NCBI GenBank assembly: GCA_030616775.1
Contig: JAUWWQ010000004.1
Coordinates: 62,001-126,000 of the forward strand
DNA from: Planctomycetota bacterium
GTDB lineage: Bacteria > Planctomycetota > Phycisphaerae > UBA1845
Length of the DNA stretch: 64,000 bases
Reading direction: 5' to 3'
Numbering within the stretch: the stretch's first letter is position 1; each line of letters opens with the position of its first letter. This document shows, piece by piece, positions 36,283 through 44,403 of the stretch. A program made the position numbers and the translations under genes. The notes below the pieces were generated by a model, which saw nothing but the letters and a program-made list of their open reading frames with translations, was not told where the DNA came from and did not search any database.

Positions 36283-38130
36283 ATGTCGTCTATTTCTCGA
36301 AGACACGCGATCCCTGGGCTCGTAAGGCCACCGGCAGCAGGCTTGGCGGCGGCCTTGCCGATGCTAGCAGTCATTGTCGCGTCGCCGATCGTGGCCCCGG
36401 CCCAGGACGATGTGACCGGAGAACCGACTTCGCTCGGTCCACCCACCGAGATCACCGTCACTCCCCGAGGAACGGTCCGGATGCACGTAGCCGATGTGCC
36501 CCTGTCCACTGTTCTGCACCTCCTGTCGCTGGAAGGCCGGCGCAACATCATCGCGTCGCCGAACGTGAAGGGAACGGTGACGGCCAATCTCTATGATGTG
36601 ACATTCGATGATGCCCTGCAGGCAATTCTCGTTTCCAACGGCGCCGGTTATCGCGTGGCCGGCAACTTCATTTACGTTTATACAAACAAGGAGCTTGCCG
36701 ACATCGCGGCAGCTAAGGCCAGGCGCCCGATCACGCGGGTCTACTGGCTCAACTACGTCTCGGCAACCGATGCGAAGTCCTACCTCAGCTCACTACTTGA
36801 CGAAGAAGAGGAGAGTATCTCTGTGCCGCCTGCTCCAGCCGCCGGGCTCAAGAGCGACGCCGAAGAGGGTGGCGGCTTCGCAAACGCGGCCCAGGACTTC
36901 CTCATAGTGACCGCCCGGCTGGAGGTGCATGAGCAAATTAAAGGGATTCTCGCCGAAATCGATGTTCGCCCGCGGCAGGTACTGATCGAAGCCACGATCC
37001 TTCGGGCTGAGCTCACCGATGACAACGCACTGGGTATCGATTTCACTTTGGTGGGCGGCGTCGATCTGGAGTTGCTCGGGGCGACGTCGCGCGGCCTGGC
37101 GGATATCACCCTGGGGAATCTGCCGCAAGATCGATTTGAGCGATTCAACGCCGCGGCTACGACGGACTTCGCAGGGGACGTGTCAGGTGGCGGGCTTAGA
37201 ATCGGCATTATCAAAGACAATGTGGCCATCTTTCTACGGGCCCTGGAGGAGGTGACCAACACGACCGTCCTGGCCAATCCCAAGGTCCTGGCCCTGAACA
37301 AGCACAAAGGCCAGGTAATCGTAGGTCGACGCGACGGCTTCATGACCACCACGTTCACCGAGACTCAGGCAATCCAGACCGTCGAGTTCCTCGAGACCGG
37401 TACACAACTGATCTTCCGACCGTTTATCGGCGACGATGGATTCGTACGCGTGGAGCTTCACCCCGAAGACAGTGTCGGTTTCGTCAACGCTCAGGGCCTG
37501 CCCTCTGAGCAGACCACCGAAGTGACGACGAATGTCATCGTGCGCGACGGCGAGACGATCCTCATCGGCGGGCTGTTCCGCGAAGTCACCACCGATGCTC
37601 GATCGCAGATTCCCGGGTTGGGCAATCTCCCCGGTGTCGGGGCGCTGTTCCGATCCAGCAGAGATGCGACCTCCCGGGAGGAAGTCATCATTCTGCTCAC
37701 CATCCATGTCGTCACGGACCGCGAAGCCTACGCCGCCGCCTCGCGGGAGCAGTTTGAGGACGTGGAGCGCTTGCGCGTCGGCATGCGCCAGGGCCTCATG
37801 TGGCACAGCCGTGAGCGCATCGCTCAGGCGCAGTACCACAAAGCTCTTAATGCCTTATCTACCGGCGACCGGAACAAGGCGTTGTGGCATTTGAACATGG
37901 CCCTGCACAACAATGCACGGTGTATCCCAGCTATCAAGTTGAAAGAGGCGGTTCTAGGTAAGCGCGCGTGGGACGAAGACGGTACAGGCGGTCGCGCGTT
38001 TCTCCACCAGTTGATCGCCCAGAAACGGGGCTACGTGCTCCCGCCGTTCGGTCGGCCCGAGCCACAGCCGGATTGGACCGACAGACCACAGACGCCGGAC
38101 GAACTCGAGGATAAAGACCCCGACTCATAA
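36283..38130 (+). CDS. Secretin (GspD/PilQ-like outer-membrane channel)
   Basis: 615 residues from ATG at 36283; a longer frame from 36157 gives a poor leader, whereas 36283 is followed by a signal peptide (GLAAALPMLAVIVASPI). The N0/STN-type domain is MHVADVPLSTVLHLLSLEG to VTFDDALQAIL. One N1-type repeat follows (TRVYWLNYVSATDAKSYL, then IKGILAEIDVRPRQVLIEA). The C-terminal secretin domain has VLANPKVLALNKHKGQVIVG, VIVRDGETILIGGLFRE and IPGLGNLPGVGALF, all hallmark segments. The last 110 residues are helical with a TPR-like repeat and a proline-rich tail. It would form an outer-membrane pore for type II secretion or type IV pili. Only a TPR lipoprotein follows; the other secretion genes are absent from this window. 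Confidence 0.92.
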   Translation: MSSISRRHAIPGLVRPPAAGLAAALPMLAVIVASPIVAPAQDDVTGEPTSLGPPTEITVTPRGTVRMHVADVPLSTVLHLLSLEGRRNIIASPNVKGTVTANLYDVTFDDALQAILVSNGAGYRVAGNFIYVYTNKELADIAAAKARRPITRVYWLNYVSATDAKSYLSSLLDEEEESISVPPAPAAGLKSDAEEGGGFANAAQDFLIVTARLEVHEQIKGILAEIDVRPRQVLIEATILRAELTDDNALGIDFTLVGGVDLELLGATSRGLADITLGNLPQDRFERFNAAATTDFAGDVSGGGLRIGIIKDNVAIFLRALEEVTNTTVLANPKVLALNKHKGQVIVGRRDGFMTTTFTETQAIQTVEFLETGTQLIFRPFIGDDGFVRVELHPEDSVGFVNAQGLPSEQTTEVTTNVIVRDGETILIGGLFREVTTDARSQIPGLGNLPGVGALFRSSRDATSREEVIILLTIHVVTDREAYAAASREQFEDVERLRVGMRQGLMWHSRERIAQAQYHKALNALSTGDRNKALWHLNMALHNNARCIPAIKLKEAVLGKRAWDEDGTGGRAFLHQLIAQKRGYVLPPFGRPEPQPDWTDRPQTPDELEDKDPDS

Positions 38131-38151
38131 TTGAGTGGACACAAAGAGCTA

Positions 38152-39528
38152 ATGGCCGTGATACGTAATACGCAGCTTGTCTTTATCAGTCTGGTAGTCC
38201 TGACAACCGCCTGTAGCACATTAAACCATTCCGATGCCAAGCTGCAGGGTCGGCAGCGGTGGAACCAGGTACGGGGCCGAGTCAAATGCCAACTCGCCGA
38301 ACAGCAATACGAGTCGGGTCTGTTTGACGCCGCTGCCCGCACGGTTGCGGAATCTATCGCCTTAGACCCCAAACAGGTGGATGCGTACGTGCTGCTGGCA
38401 CTAGCCAACCTGGAACTCGGCAAGTCCGCGTCTGCACAGCGGGTGCTGGATGCTGCCCGGCGCATCGGGCTTACCTCCGCCGATCTGATTTATCTGCAGG
38501 GAGTGATCCTGGAGCAGCGAGACAATTACCAAACCGCCGTCGAAAAGTACGCCCAAGCACGGGCCCTGGACCCCAACAACGTGGACTACCTGGTTGCCCA
38601 GGCTGAGTGCCTTGTGGCACTGAACCGTCCCGCAGCGGCTCTGGAGCTGCTTGATGAACATGCCGACCGGCTCGATGATGACGGCACGGTGTCCACGCTG
38701 ACGGCCCACATAGCTGCGCTGCTCGGCAATGTCGAAGAGGCTTCCAAGCGCTACCAGCGAGCCCTTGTCACTTGCGAGGGGAGCCGTCTGATCGCAGAGG
38801 AGCTAGGCAGGCTGCTGGTGCGAGCGGGGCGCTACGAGGAAGCGTTGGCGGTACTGGGCCCGCTTGCTGCGAAATCAAACGGCGACAAGGATGACGGTGC
38901 CGTACGCCGGGCACTGGCCACCTCTCACCTTGCCATAGGCGATGCTGCCTCAGCGAAACACGTGCTTTCTGACTACGCGGCCTCGCACCCCGATGACACG
39001 CTCGCCCAACTCCTGCTTGCCAAGGCAGCGATCGCAACTAACGATGCATTAACGGCCTTGCGCGCGGTTGACCTTGCTCAACAGCACGAACCCCATCGGC
39101 CGGAACTGTGGTTCGTGCGGGCCGCGGTCCGATGGAAGCGAGGCAACCTCTCTGCGGCTGCATCCGACTTGTACGACGTTCTTCAAAATGATCCCGACGA
39201 CGTTGAGGCGCACTGCCTGCTTGCCGAGGTGTTGCACGGCCGGGGACAACTTACCGCCGCCCGTACCCATTTTGAGCGTGCGTTAGAAATCGACCCGACC
39301 TGCGCGTGGGCGGTTGAGGGCCTCAAGTCAGTGCGAAACGCCGAATGGCCCGGCTCAATCCAAGCGCCAACGAAGCTCACCTCCTTTGCGGCCGGTCAGA
39401 GTGTGGAGGCGGATCGGACCACAGTGGCGAGCCCGCCGCAGCGCCATAAGCGAGCGGAAAGGCCGGCAGCGCCGGATGCCGCAGGCCCCGGAGCACATGG
39501 AGTCGATCAGCCGCCCGGTTCTCAGTAA
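38152..39528 (+). CDS. TPR-repeat lipoprotein downstream of the secretin
   Basis: 458 residues from ATG at 38152, chosen because the signal LVFISLVVLTTAC with its lipobox cysteine follows. A TTG seven codons earlier, directly after the secretin stop, is an alternative. Some ten tetratricopeptide repeats of 34 residues are visible (for example YESGLFDAAARTVAESIALD, YQTAVEKYAQARALDP, GRYEEALAVLGPLA, GQLTAARTHFERALEIDP). The C-terminal 55 residues are Pro/Ala/Arg rich and disordered. The gene directly follows the secretin, so it is very probably the pilotin-like or assembly partner of that channel (compare PilF/PilW). The function is inferred from position and repeats. Confidence 0.85.
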   Translation: MAVIRNTQLVFISLVVLTTACSTLNHSDAKLQGRQRWNQVRGRVKCQLAEQQYESGLFDAAARTVAESIALDPKQVDAYVLLALANLELGKSASAQRVLDAARRIGLTSADLIYLQGVILEQRDNYQTAVEKYAQARALDPNNVDYLVAQAECLVALNRPAAALELLDEHADRLDDDGTVSTLTAHIAALLGNVEEASKRYQRALVTCEGSRLIAEELGRLLVRAGRYEEALAVLGPLAAKSNGDKDDGAVRRALATSHLAIGDAASAKHVLSDYAASHPDDTLAQLLLAKAAIATNDALTALRAVDLAQQHEPHRPELWFVRAAVRWKRGNLSAAASDLYDVLQNDPDDVEAHCLLAEVLHGRGQLTAARTHFERALEIDPTCAWAVEGLKSVRNAEWPGSIQAPTKLTSFAAGQSVEADRTTVASPPQRHKRAERPAAPDAAGPGAHGVDQPPGSQ

Positions 39529-39700
39529 GTCTGTCACCCGTCGTGTGAGAGAGTAAACAGCACGCACCTCGCACCGCAGAGGCGGTGGACACCTCACGCT
39601 CGGCAAGCACAAGACCCAAGCTCCCAGGGCCACAAACCCGTGTTTTTAGGGTCTCCAGGCCCTTGTAGGCCCCCGACAGGGCGAAATCGAATTACAAGAT

Positions 39701-39729
39701 TTGACTTTTATCGGGCGACCGTGTATACT
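39701..39729 (+). promoter_or_regulatory. Near-consensus orphan sigma-70 promoter
   Basis: TTGACT (39701-39706), exactly 17 bases, TATACT (39724-39729): five of six in both boxes. Just downstream is AAGGAGAGG, and then an ATG starting a four-codon ORF (ATG AGC GGG AGT TGA, from 39762). No larger gene follows for over a kilobase, so it may drive a small RNA. Confidence 0.6.
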
Positions 39730-40817
39730 CTAGGTAGAAGGAGAGGTGTACAGGCGGTTTAGATGAGCGGGAGTTGATAGTATCCTTCATCGCGAGTGCG
39801 ATTAATACTGTTTTGTATATGTTGAATCGATAGATACATACTTCCAGATATATCTGAGTCGTTTCGCCCTCTTATTTGCTCATAAAGCCACCTCCTTCAT
39901 CAGAACCGCCATTTACTAGCTGGTTAGTGTCTCCACGTTGACAGCATCGTGCGTTGCTGCGCCGTGCTGCCGTGCGTGGCGCGTTGCTTCTTCATGGTGC
40001 AATCGCGTAGCTACTCCGACGAGGCACGATGATGATGAACCGGCAGACTCAACACGATTGGAAGCCGCCTGAGCCGCGTGCAACCGCGAGGGAGTCACTA
40101 CGCTCGCTGCTTGCGCGCGTTTCGCAAGAATGCTCGATACCGGACGTAAGATCGCGGCCACAACATGGAAGTGCCCGACTCAGGGACGATCCGCCCTCCG
40201 CAAGTGGCTGCGATTCAAACCTCCAAGGCAACCGGACTAAGGGGTGTTTTTTGTCCGGCCTTGGGGATCAACCATGCCCTCCCCACTCCCGCCTTGGTCG
40301 CGTTCAGCGTCGCGTTCGCCCAAAGCCTGGCTACTGGCTAGGGACCGGGCTGAAGGCGTGCGTCGACGCTGACGCAGCCAAGGTAACCAAAAAGCTGACT
40401 CGGGAGGGTGGTGTCACAGGAAGGTTCAGGATGCGTGGGCCGCTACGGTCGTCTTTAGGTACGAAATGCGGAGACGGGCGGCGGTGGGGACCGACTCAGC
40501 CCGGCTGTGCGTGACGGGGCGACCGGGCGGCCGCGATCCTTTTTACTGAACGTGCCAAGGTTAGCAGCGGGTTTGCCTGATTTTGAGGCCCGCTACCATG
40601 AACGAACCCCGCCCCGGCCCGCGGCCACCAGACTGGAGTGCGGTGACGCCCCGCCTCCTACGCCCCATGCGCGGGCCGGGCGGCTTTCGTTTGACAGATA
40701 TACCTAAAGCGAGGCGCCGTCCCACCCGTCTACGGCACCCCACCCGCAATTCCAACACTTCTTGGCGTTCCGATCCCGCCAACGAAGGCTCAGCGGTGTC
40801 TTATATTATAGGCGCAG

Positions 40818-40862
40818 CCAACCGGCCTCGGCCACCTGCAAGCATTCGAGCCGGCCGGTTGG
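40818..40862 (+). repeat. Hairpin in the likely 5' leader of the beta-helix gene
   Basis: CCAACCGGCC (40818-40827) and GGCCGGTTGG (40853-40862) are perfect ten-base arms. TATATTATA lies 16 bases upstream and could be a -10 region, which would place the hairpin near the start of the transcript. Confidence 0.45.
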
Positions 40863-40941
40863 CGGATCGGTCGTGCGTCATGACCGAACGGACATATGGT
40901 CACGTCCCAGGCCCGTTGGTCGTACCACTCGGAGAGCTGTC

Positions 40942-42861
40942 ATGGACATTTTGAGAACCGATTGGGCAAAATGGATCGTGTCTAATCTGGCGGGATTTCA
41001 CGCACCCCGAGGCAGGCCCGCTCCGGCCGGCCTGAGCGCGGTTGTGTCCCTACTGGCGGCGTCGCCCGGGCTTGGGCAGACCGTGCTGTACGTGGACGCG
41101 AACGCCACCGGGCCGGTCCACGACGGATCGAGCTGGTACAGTGCCTATACGGCGCTTCAGGATGGTCTCGCCGGCGCCAGGGCGTCGGACGGCCTCACCA
41201 CCGAAATCCGCGTTGCGGACAGCGTTTACAAACCTGACCAGGGCGCCAACCAGGTTCCCGGCGACCGCGAGGCCTCATTCCAGCTCATAAACAGTGTGGC
41301 CGTCCGAGGTGGTTACGCCGGGTGCGGTGCGCCGGATCCCGACGAACGCAACATTACCCTTCACGAGGCCATTCTCAGCGGTGATCTCAACGGCGACGAC
41401 GGGCCCCGTTTCGCGAACGACAACGACAACAGCTACCACGTTACCGTGACCGGGACGAATGGAACGGGCGTCCTCGACGGGTTTACCGTTACTGCGGGCA
41501 ACGCCAGCGGCTGGAGCGGTGGTGGGATGCTCAACTACGGCGTCGGTAGTCCAACCGTGGTGAACTGCCTGTTTACAGCAAACAGGGCACGGTGGGGCGG
41601 TGGAATGCACAACTTCCGCAGTGCGCCGACAGTCGTAGGGTGTGTTTTTGAAGGCAACTTGGCGGAGGCGGGCGGAGCAATATGGAATTACCAGAGCGAA
41701 CCGATAATACTCAGTTGCGTTTTCAATGAGAACACGGCCACCGGGATGTTGGGAATCGGCGGCGCCATCGAAAACACGAGTTCCAATACCACAGTGGCCG
41801 ACTGCGTCTTCGTCAGGAATACAGCCTTTTATGCTGGTGGTGCTGTGTTCAATGAGTGTAGCATGGGCCCAATGACAAACTGTGTCTTCATCGCTAATTC
41901 AGCCTTCTACGGCGGCACGGTGTTCAATCACGGCAGTCATCCGGCGCTGATCAGTTGTACGCTAGCCTTCAACCGCGCAACAAGATATGCGGGCGGTCTT
42001 TTCAACAGTGTGGGGAGCAATCCGATGCTGACGAACTGCATCTTATGGGGCAACACGGATCGCGACGGCGAGGGTGAATCAGCCCAGATCACCGACGAGC
42101 CCTCCACGCGAATCAGCACCACCATTGTTAACTATAGTGACGTACAAGGATGGACGGGCGCTCTGGGAGGCGTCGGGAACATCGATGACGATCCACTGTT
42201 TGCGGATGCACATGGGCCGGACGGTATACCCGGTACCGGGGATGACGATCTGCGCCTTTCCACTGGCTCGCCGTGCATCGACGCCGGCGACAACGCGGGC
42301 GTCCCCGTGGGAGTCACGACGGACCTCGGAGCCCATCCGCGTTTTGTGAACGATCCGCTCGTGCTGGACATGGGTAACCCCGGCGCGGAGGGACTGCCCA
42401 TTGTCGACATGGGGGCATACGAGCGCCAGGTTGTCCTACTCGACATCCTCCCGATGCGCTGTCCGAACCGCATCACTATTAAAAGTAGACGGCCGATTCC
42501 CATGGCTGTCGTCGGCACGGATGCCTTCGATGTAATGCATGTCGACGCGGACTCACTCGTGCTGACGCGGGCTGACGGTGTTGGCGGAAGCGTGCGTCCG
42601 GTGATGCGAAAGCCTGGACGCGGAATCACGATTAAGGACGTAGCCACACCGTTTGACGGTGATCTTTGCGGCTGTCACAAACGCCACGGCGATGGGATTG
42701 ATGATCTGGTGGCGAGGTTCTCGATGGGCGATATGGCCGATATACTTCAGTTTGATTCCGCGCGAAAGGGTGAGCTGATAATGCTGGCGGTCAGCGGTCT
42801 TCTCCTGGACGGGGACCCGTTTGAGGCGTCCGACTGTATCCTCATCACGGGACGGCCCTGA
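40942..42861 (+). CDS. Exported right-handed beta-helix protein
   Basis: 639 residues from ATG at 40942, with GGAGAG six bases upstream; a longer frame from 40762 starts in the leader region. A weakly typical signal (LSAVVSLLAASPGLGQ) precedes TVLYVDANATGPVHDGSSW, the usual start of these proteins. Residues from about 165 to 400 carry repeats of about 23-25 residues of the type GGGMLNYGVGSPTVVNCLFT, with GG..N and CxF at fixed spacing, as in polymorphic-membrane-protein or pectate-lyase-like helices. After the helix comes an Asp-rich segment (DGIPGTGDDDLRLSTGSPC), then IDAGDN and a C-terminal domain ending CILITGRP. It is probably surface exposed or secreted and might bind or cut polysaccharide. 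No catalytic residues can be named. Confidence 0.85.
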   Translation: MDILRTDWAKWIVSNLAGFHAPRGRPAPAGLSAVVSLLAASPGLGQTVLYVDANATGPVHDGSSWYSAYTALQDGLAGARASDGLTTEIRVADSVYKPDQGANQVPGDREASFQLINSVAVRGGYAGCGAPDPDERNITLHEAILSGDLNGDDGPRFANDNDNSYHVTVTGTNGTGVLDGFTVTAGNASGWSGGGMLNYGVGSPTVVNCLFTANRARWGGGMHNFRSAPTVVGCVFEGNLAEAGGAIWNYQSEPIILSCVFNENTATGMLGIGGAIENTSSNTTVADCVFVRNTAFYAGGAVFNECSMGPMTNCVFIANSAFYGGTVFNHGSHPALISCTLAFNRATRYAGGLFNSVGSNPMLTNCILWGNTDRDGEGESAQITDEPSTRISTTIVNYSDVQGWTGALGGVGNIDDDPLFADAHGPDGIPGTGDDDLRLSTGSPCIDAGDNAGVPVGVTTDLGAHPRFVNDPLVLDMGNPGAEGLPIVDMGAYERQVVLLDILPMRCPNRITIKSRRPIPMAVVGTDAFDVMHVDADSLVLTRADGVGGSVRPVMRKPGRGITIKDVATPFDGDLCGCHKRHGDGIDDLVARFSMGDMADILQFDSARKGELIMLAVSGLLLDGDPFEASDCILITGRP

Positions 42862-43135
42862 AGCCCCGCCCGCCGGGCCTCCAGGTACATGACCATGATT
42901 CCCCAGGGGCCAAGCCCCGCACCCGGTCGGCCAACTCATAGTGAGCCTTGCTGGCCGGTAACATCGTCTGGTCCTGCGGCGTCCAGTTGATGTCCCGGAG
43001 CCGGTACTGGATCCGCCGTTTGCGCTTGACAATTTTCCGCTTGCGTTCGAGCTTCTTTTGTGCTTTATTGCTGCTAACTCGAAAAGCCTCCTTGCGTATT
43101 CGTGCCACTTGTTTGACACAGTACGTTATGCGCAT
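42862..43135 (-). pseudogene. Remnant of an IS1380-family transposase
   Basis: The minus-strand frame begins at about 43135 and shows the basic N-terminus of planctomycete IS1380 transposases: EAFRVSSNKAQKKLERKRK, then WTPQDQTMLPASKAHYELAD and RVRGLAPG. After GLAPG a single-base deletion (about 42905) shifts the frame; reading the next frame restores GGIMVMYLEARRAGLQ, which fits the family's GGIG-AMHLLAR segment. Nothing remains downstream of that: the element ends against the stop of the beta-helix gene. Family assignment is from memory of the conserved N-terminal pattern and would need a search to confirm. Confidence 0.6.
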
Positions 43136-43226
43136 AAATCACGGCATTTCGAGTACTATTTCGCAAAAAATCACCAAAACTACACTTGATTAAGGGCTAG
43201 TGGCCAGAGTGCTGCTTCCGGTTGCG

Positions 43227-43282
43227 GTGTTGGCGGTGGTGTACAACACGCTGGCGTGGATGGTCGATACGTGGATATGGGT
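43227..43282. repeat. 56-bp direct repeat flanking the RAYT locus, left copy
   Basis: Matches 44094-44149 at 51 of 56 positions in the same orientation. Read in one frame both give VLAVVYNT-x-AWM-x-DTWIWVP, followed within a few codons by a stop. It is either a duplicated gene tail or a non-coding repeat. Confidence 0.75.
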
Positions 43283-43420
43283 GCCGAAGTCTGCATGAGG
43301 TTATGTGAGGTTACCCGGCCTATCGCAGCTCCAGCGTCTCAGGAGGTGCGTGCGAATCAGTACCGTCCCGACGTACGTCAGGATCAGGGAGCTGCCAGGA
43401 ACAGGCGAGCGACTGTCGAT

Positions 43421-43516
43421 GTCCGTACCGCGACCGTCGATGTCCGTACCGCGACCGTCAGGAAGCGGCAGAAGCGACGTGAGTGTCGGTGCATTGGTGT
43501 CCGTACCGCGACCGTC
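43421..43516. repeat. REP-like repeats upstream of the RAYT gene
   Basis: GTCCGTACCGCGACCGTC occurs at 43421, 43442 and 43499, the first two with a 21-base period. A degenerate copy (about 43362-43385) lies further upstream. After the third comes AGGGAGCGGCCACTC. An inverted copy (44063-44082) lies beyond the transposase gene. Confidence 0.75.
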
Positions 43517-43555
43517 AGGGAGCGGCCACTCGCGATATGAAGTATAGTCGGGGCG

Positions 43556-44041
43556 ATGGGTTCCGAACCGATCGCCTATTTCATCACTTGTCGTACCTAC
43601 GGCTCGTGGCTACACGGTGATCCTCGCGGATCGGTGGATCGAGTGCACAACGTCATCGGTACACCGCTGCTGGGCCTGGATCGGAAGCGCAGCGATCGCG
43701 AGCACTCGCGCCTACGACATCCGCCGGTCCGATTTGATTCAAGTCACCGAGCTATCGTGGAAGAGACGATCAAGGTGGTTTCCGAACGTCGCGATTGGAC
43801 CATCCATGCTATGGAGGTGCGCAGCAACCATGTGCACGTTGTCATCAGTGCACCCGAGACGCCGGAACACGTGATGAACGCTCTGAAATCCTGGTGTACG
43901 CGGCGCTTGGTTGACGCGGATTTGCTGCCTCGCGGAACCAAGGTCTGGTCGCGCCACGGCAGCACGCGTTATCTCTGGAAGCCACAGCAAGTCGAGACAG
44001 CGTGCCGATACGTCTGCGAAGGCCAAGGCGATAACCTGTAG
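43556..44041 (+). CDS. REP-associated tyrosine transposase (RAYT, TnpA-REP-like)
   Basis: 161 residues. IAYFITCRTYGSWLHGDPRG opens the Y1_Tnp domain. VRSNHVHVVI gives the HUH pair (His92 and His94). The single catalytic tyrosine is probably Tyr152 in ACRYVCEGQGD. Residues between are in family order (AIVEETIKVVSERRDW, RRLVDADLLPRG). RAYTs cut and join single-stranded REP palindromes and are single-copy domesticated transposases. Here the REP-like GTCCGTACCGCGACCGTC units sit upstream, and their complement sits just downstream, so the gene is bracketed by its likely substrates. A pair of 56-bp direct repeats lies outside those. No intact insertion sequence is present. Confidence 0.88.
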   Translation: MGSEPIAYFITCRTYGSWLHGDPRGSVDRVHNVIGTPLLGLDRKRSDREHSRLRHPPVRFDSSHRAIVEETIKVVSERRDWTIHAMEVRSNHVHVVISAPETPEHVMNALKSWCTRRLVDADLLPRGTKVWSRHGSTRYLWKPQQVETACRYVCEGQGDNL

Positions 44042-44062
44042 GAGGTAGTGATAGGCCACTCC

Positions 44063-44082
44063 CTAACGGTCGCGGTACGGAT
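44063..44082. repeat. Inverted REP-like unit downstream of the RAYT gene
   Basis: CTAACGGTCGCGGTACGGAT is the complement of the upstream GTCCGTACCGCGACCGTC units apart from two bases, and is preceded by CCACTCC as in the third upstream copy. Confidence 0.7.
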
Positions 44083-44093
44083 CGCTGGCTGCC

Positions 44094-44149
44094 GTGTTGG
44101 CGGTGGTGTACAACACGGGCGCGTGGATGGACGATACGTGGATCTGGGT
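44094..44149. repeat. 56-bp direct repeat flanking the RAYT locus, right copy
   Basis: 51 of 56 bases match 43227-43282. It begins a few bases after the inverted REP-like unit. Confidence 0.75.
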
Positions 44150-44403
44150 CCCCGTGGGGTCTTGACACCAGTCCGGCGAAGGTGAAGGGTAACAGGAGCG
44201 TCACGGAGTACGCTGTCCGGAAAGAGCGGGGCAAAATGTTGAAACCGCCCGCGTGGTTCCGCGTCAAAGAGGGTGTTGCCAGGGACGCGAGGCGCTTACC
44301 GAGAGTATTCGTATAGATGACGTATCGGTCGACCCCCCTACGGTCCCCCCTGGAAGGGGGGACGAGAGGGGGTGGGGCTATACGCAATAAGAAGGAAAGG
44401 ATC

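Larger units (their letters stand above)
39529..40941. other. Long gene-free stretch with an orphan promoter
   Basis: About 1.4 kb without a supported gene. It contains the promoter at 39701-39729, an A+T-richer block at about 39775-39900, a minus-strand binding site GAAGGAGGT (39890-39898, complement) that leads only to ATG AGC AAA TAA, and the hairpin at 40818-40862. Several frames of 60 to 160 codons lack binding sites and motifs. Confidence 0.5.

Noticed and set aside
40029-40514. 161-codon plus frame in the gap before the beta-helix gene
   Set aside because: No binding site, no motif and a composition like the surrounding non-coding DNA.
43421-43516. Tandem 21-base repeats as a CRISPR array
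   Set aside because: Only three copies with uneven spacing and no cas gene. They fit REP-like substrates of the neighbouring RAYT.
44317-44403. Extended start of the DUF4139 gene at 44317
   Set aside because: It runs through a CCCCCCTGGAAGGGGGG repeat; the signal peptide and binding site belong to ATG 44404.
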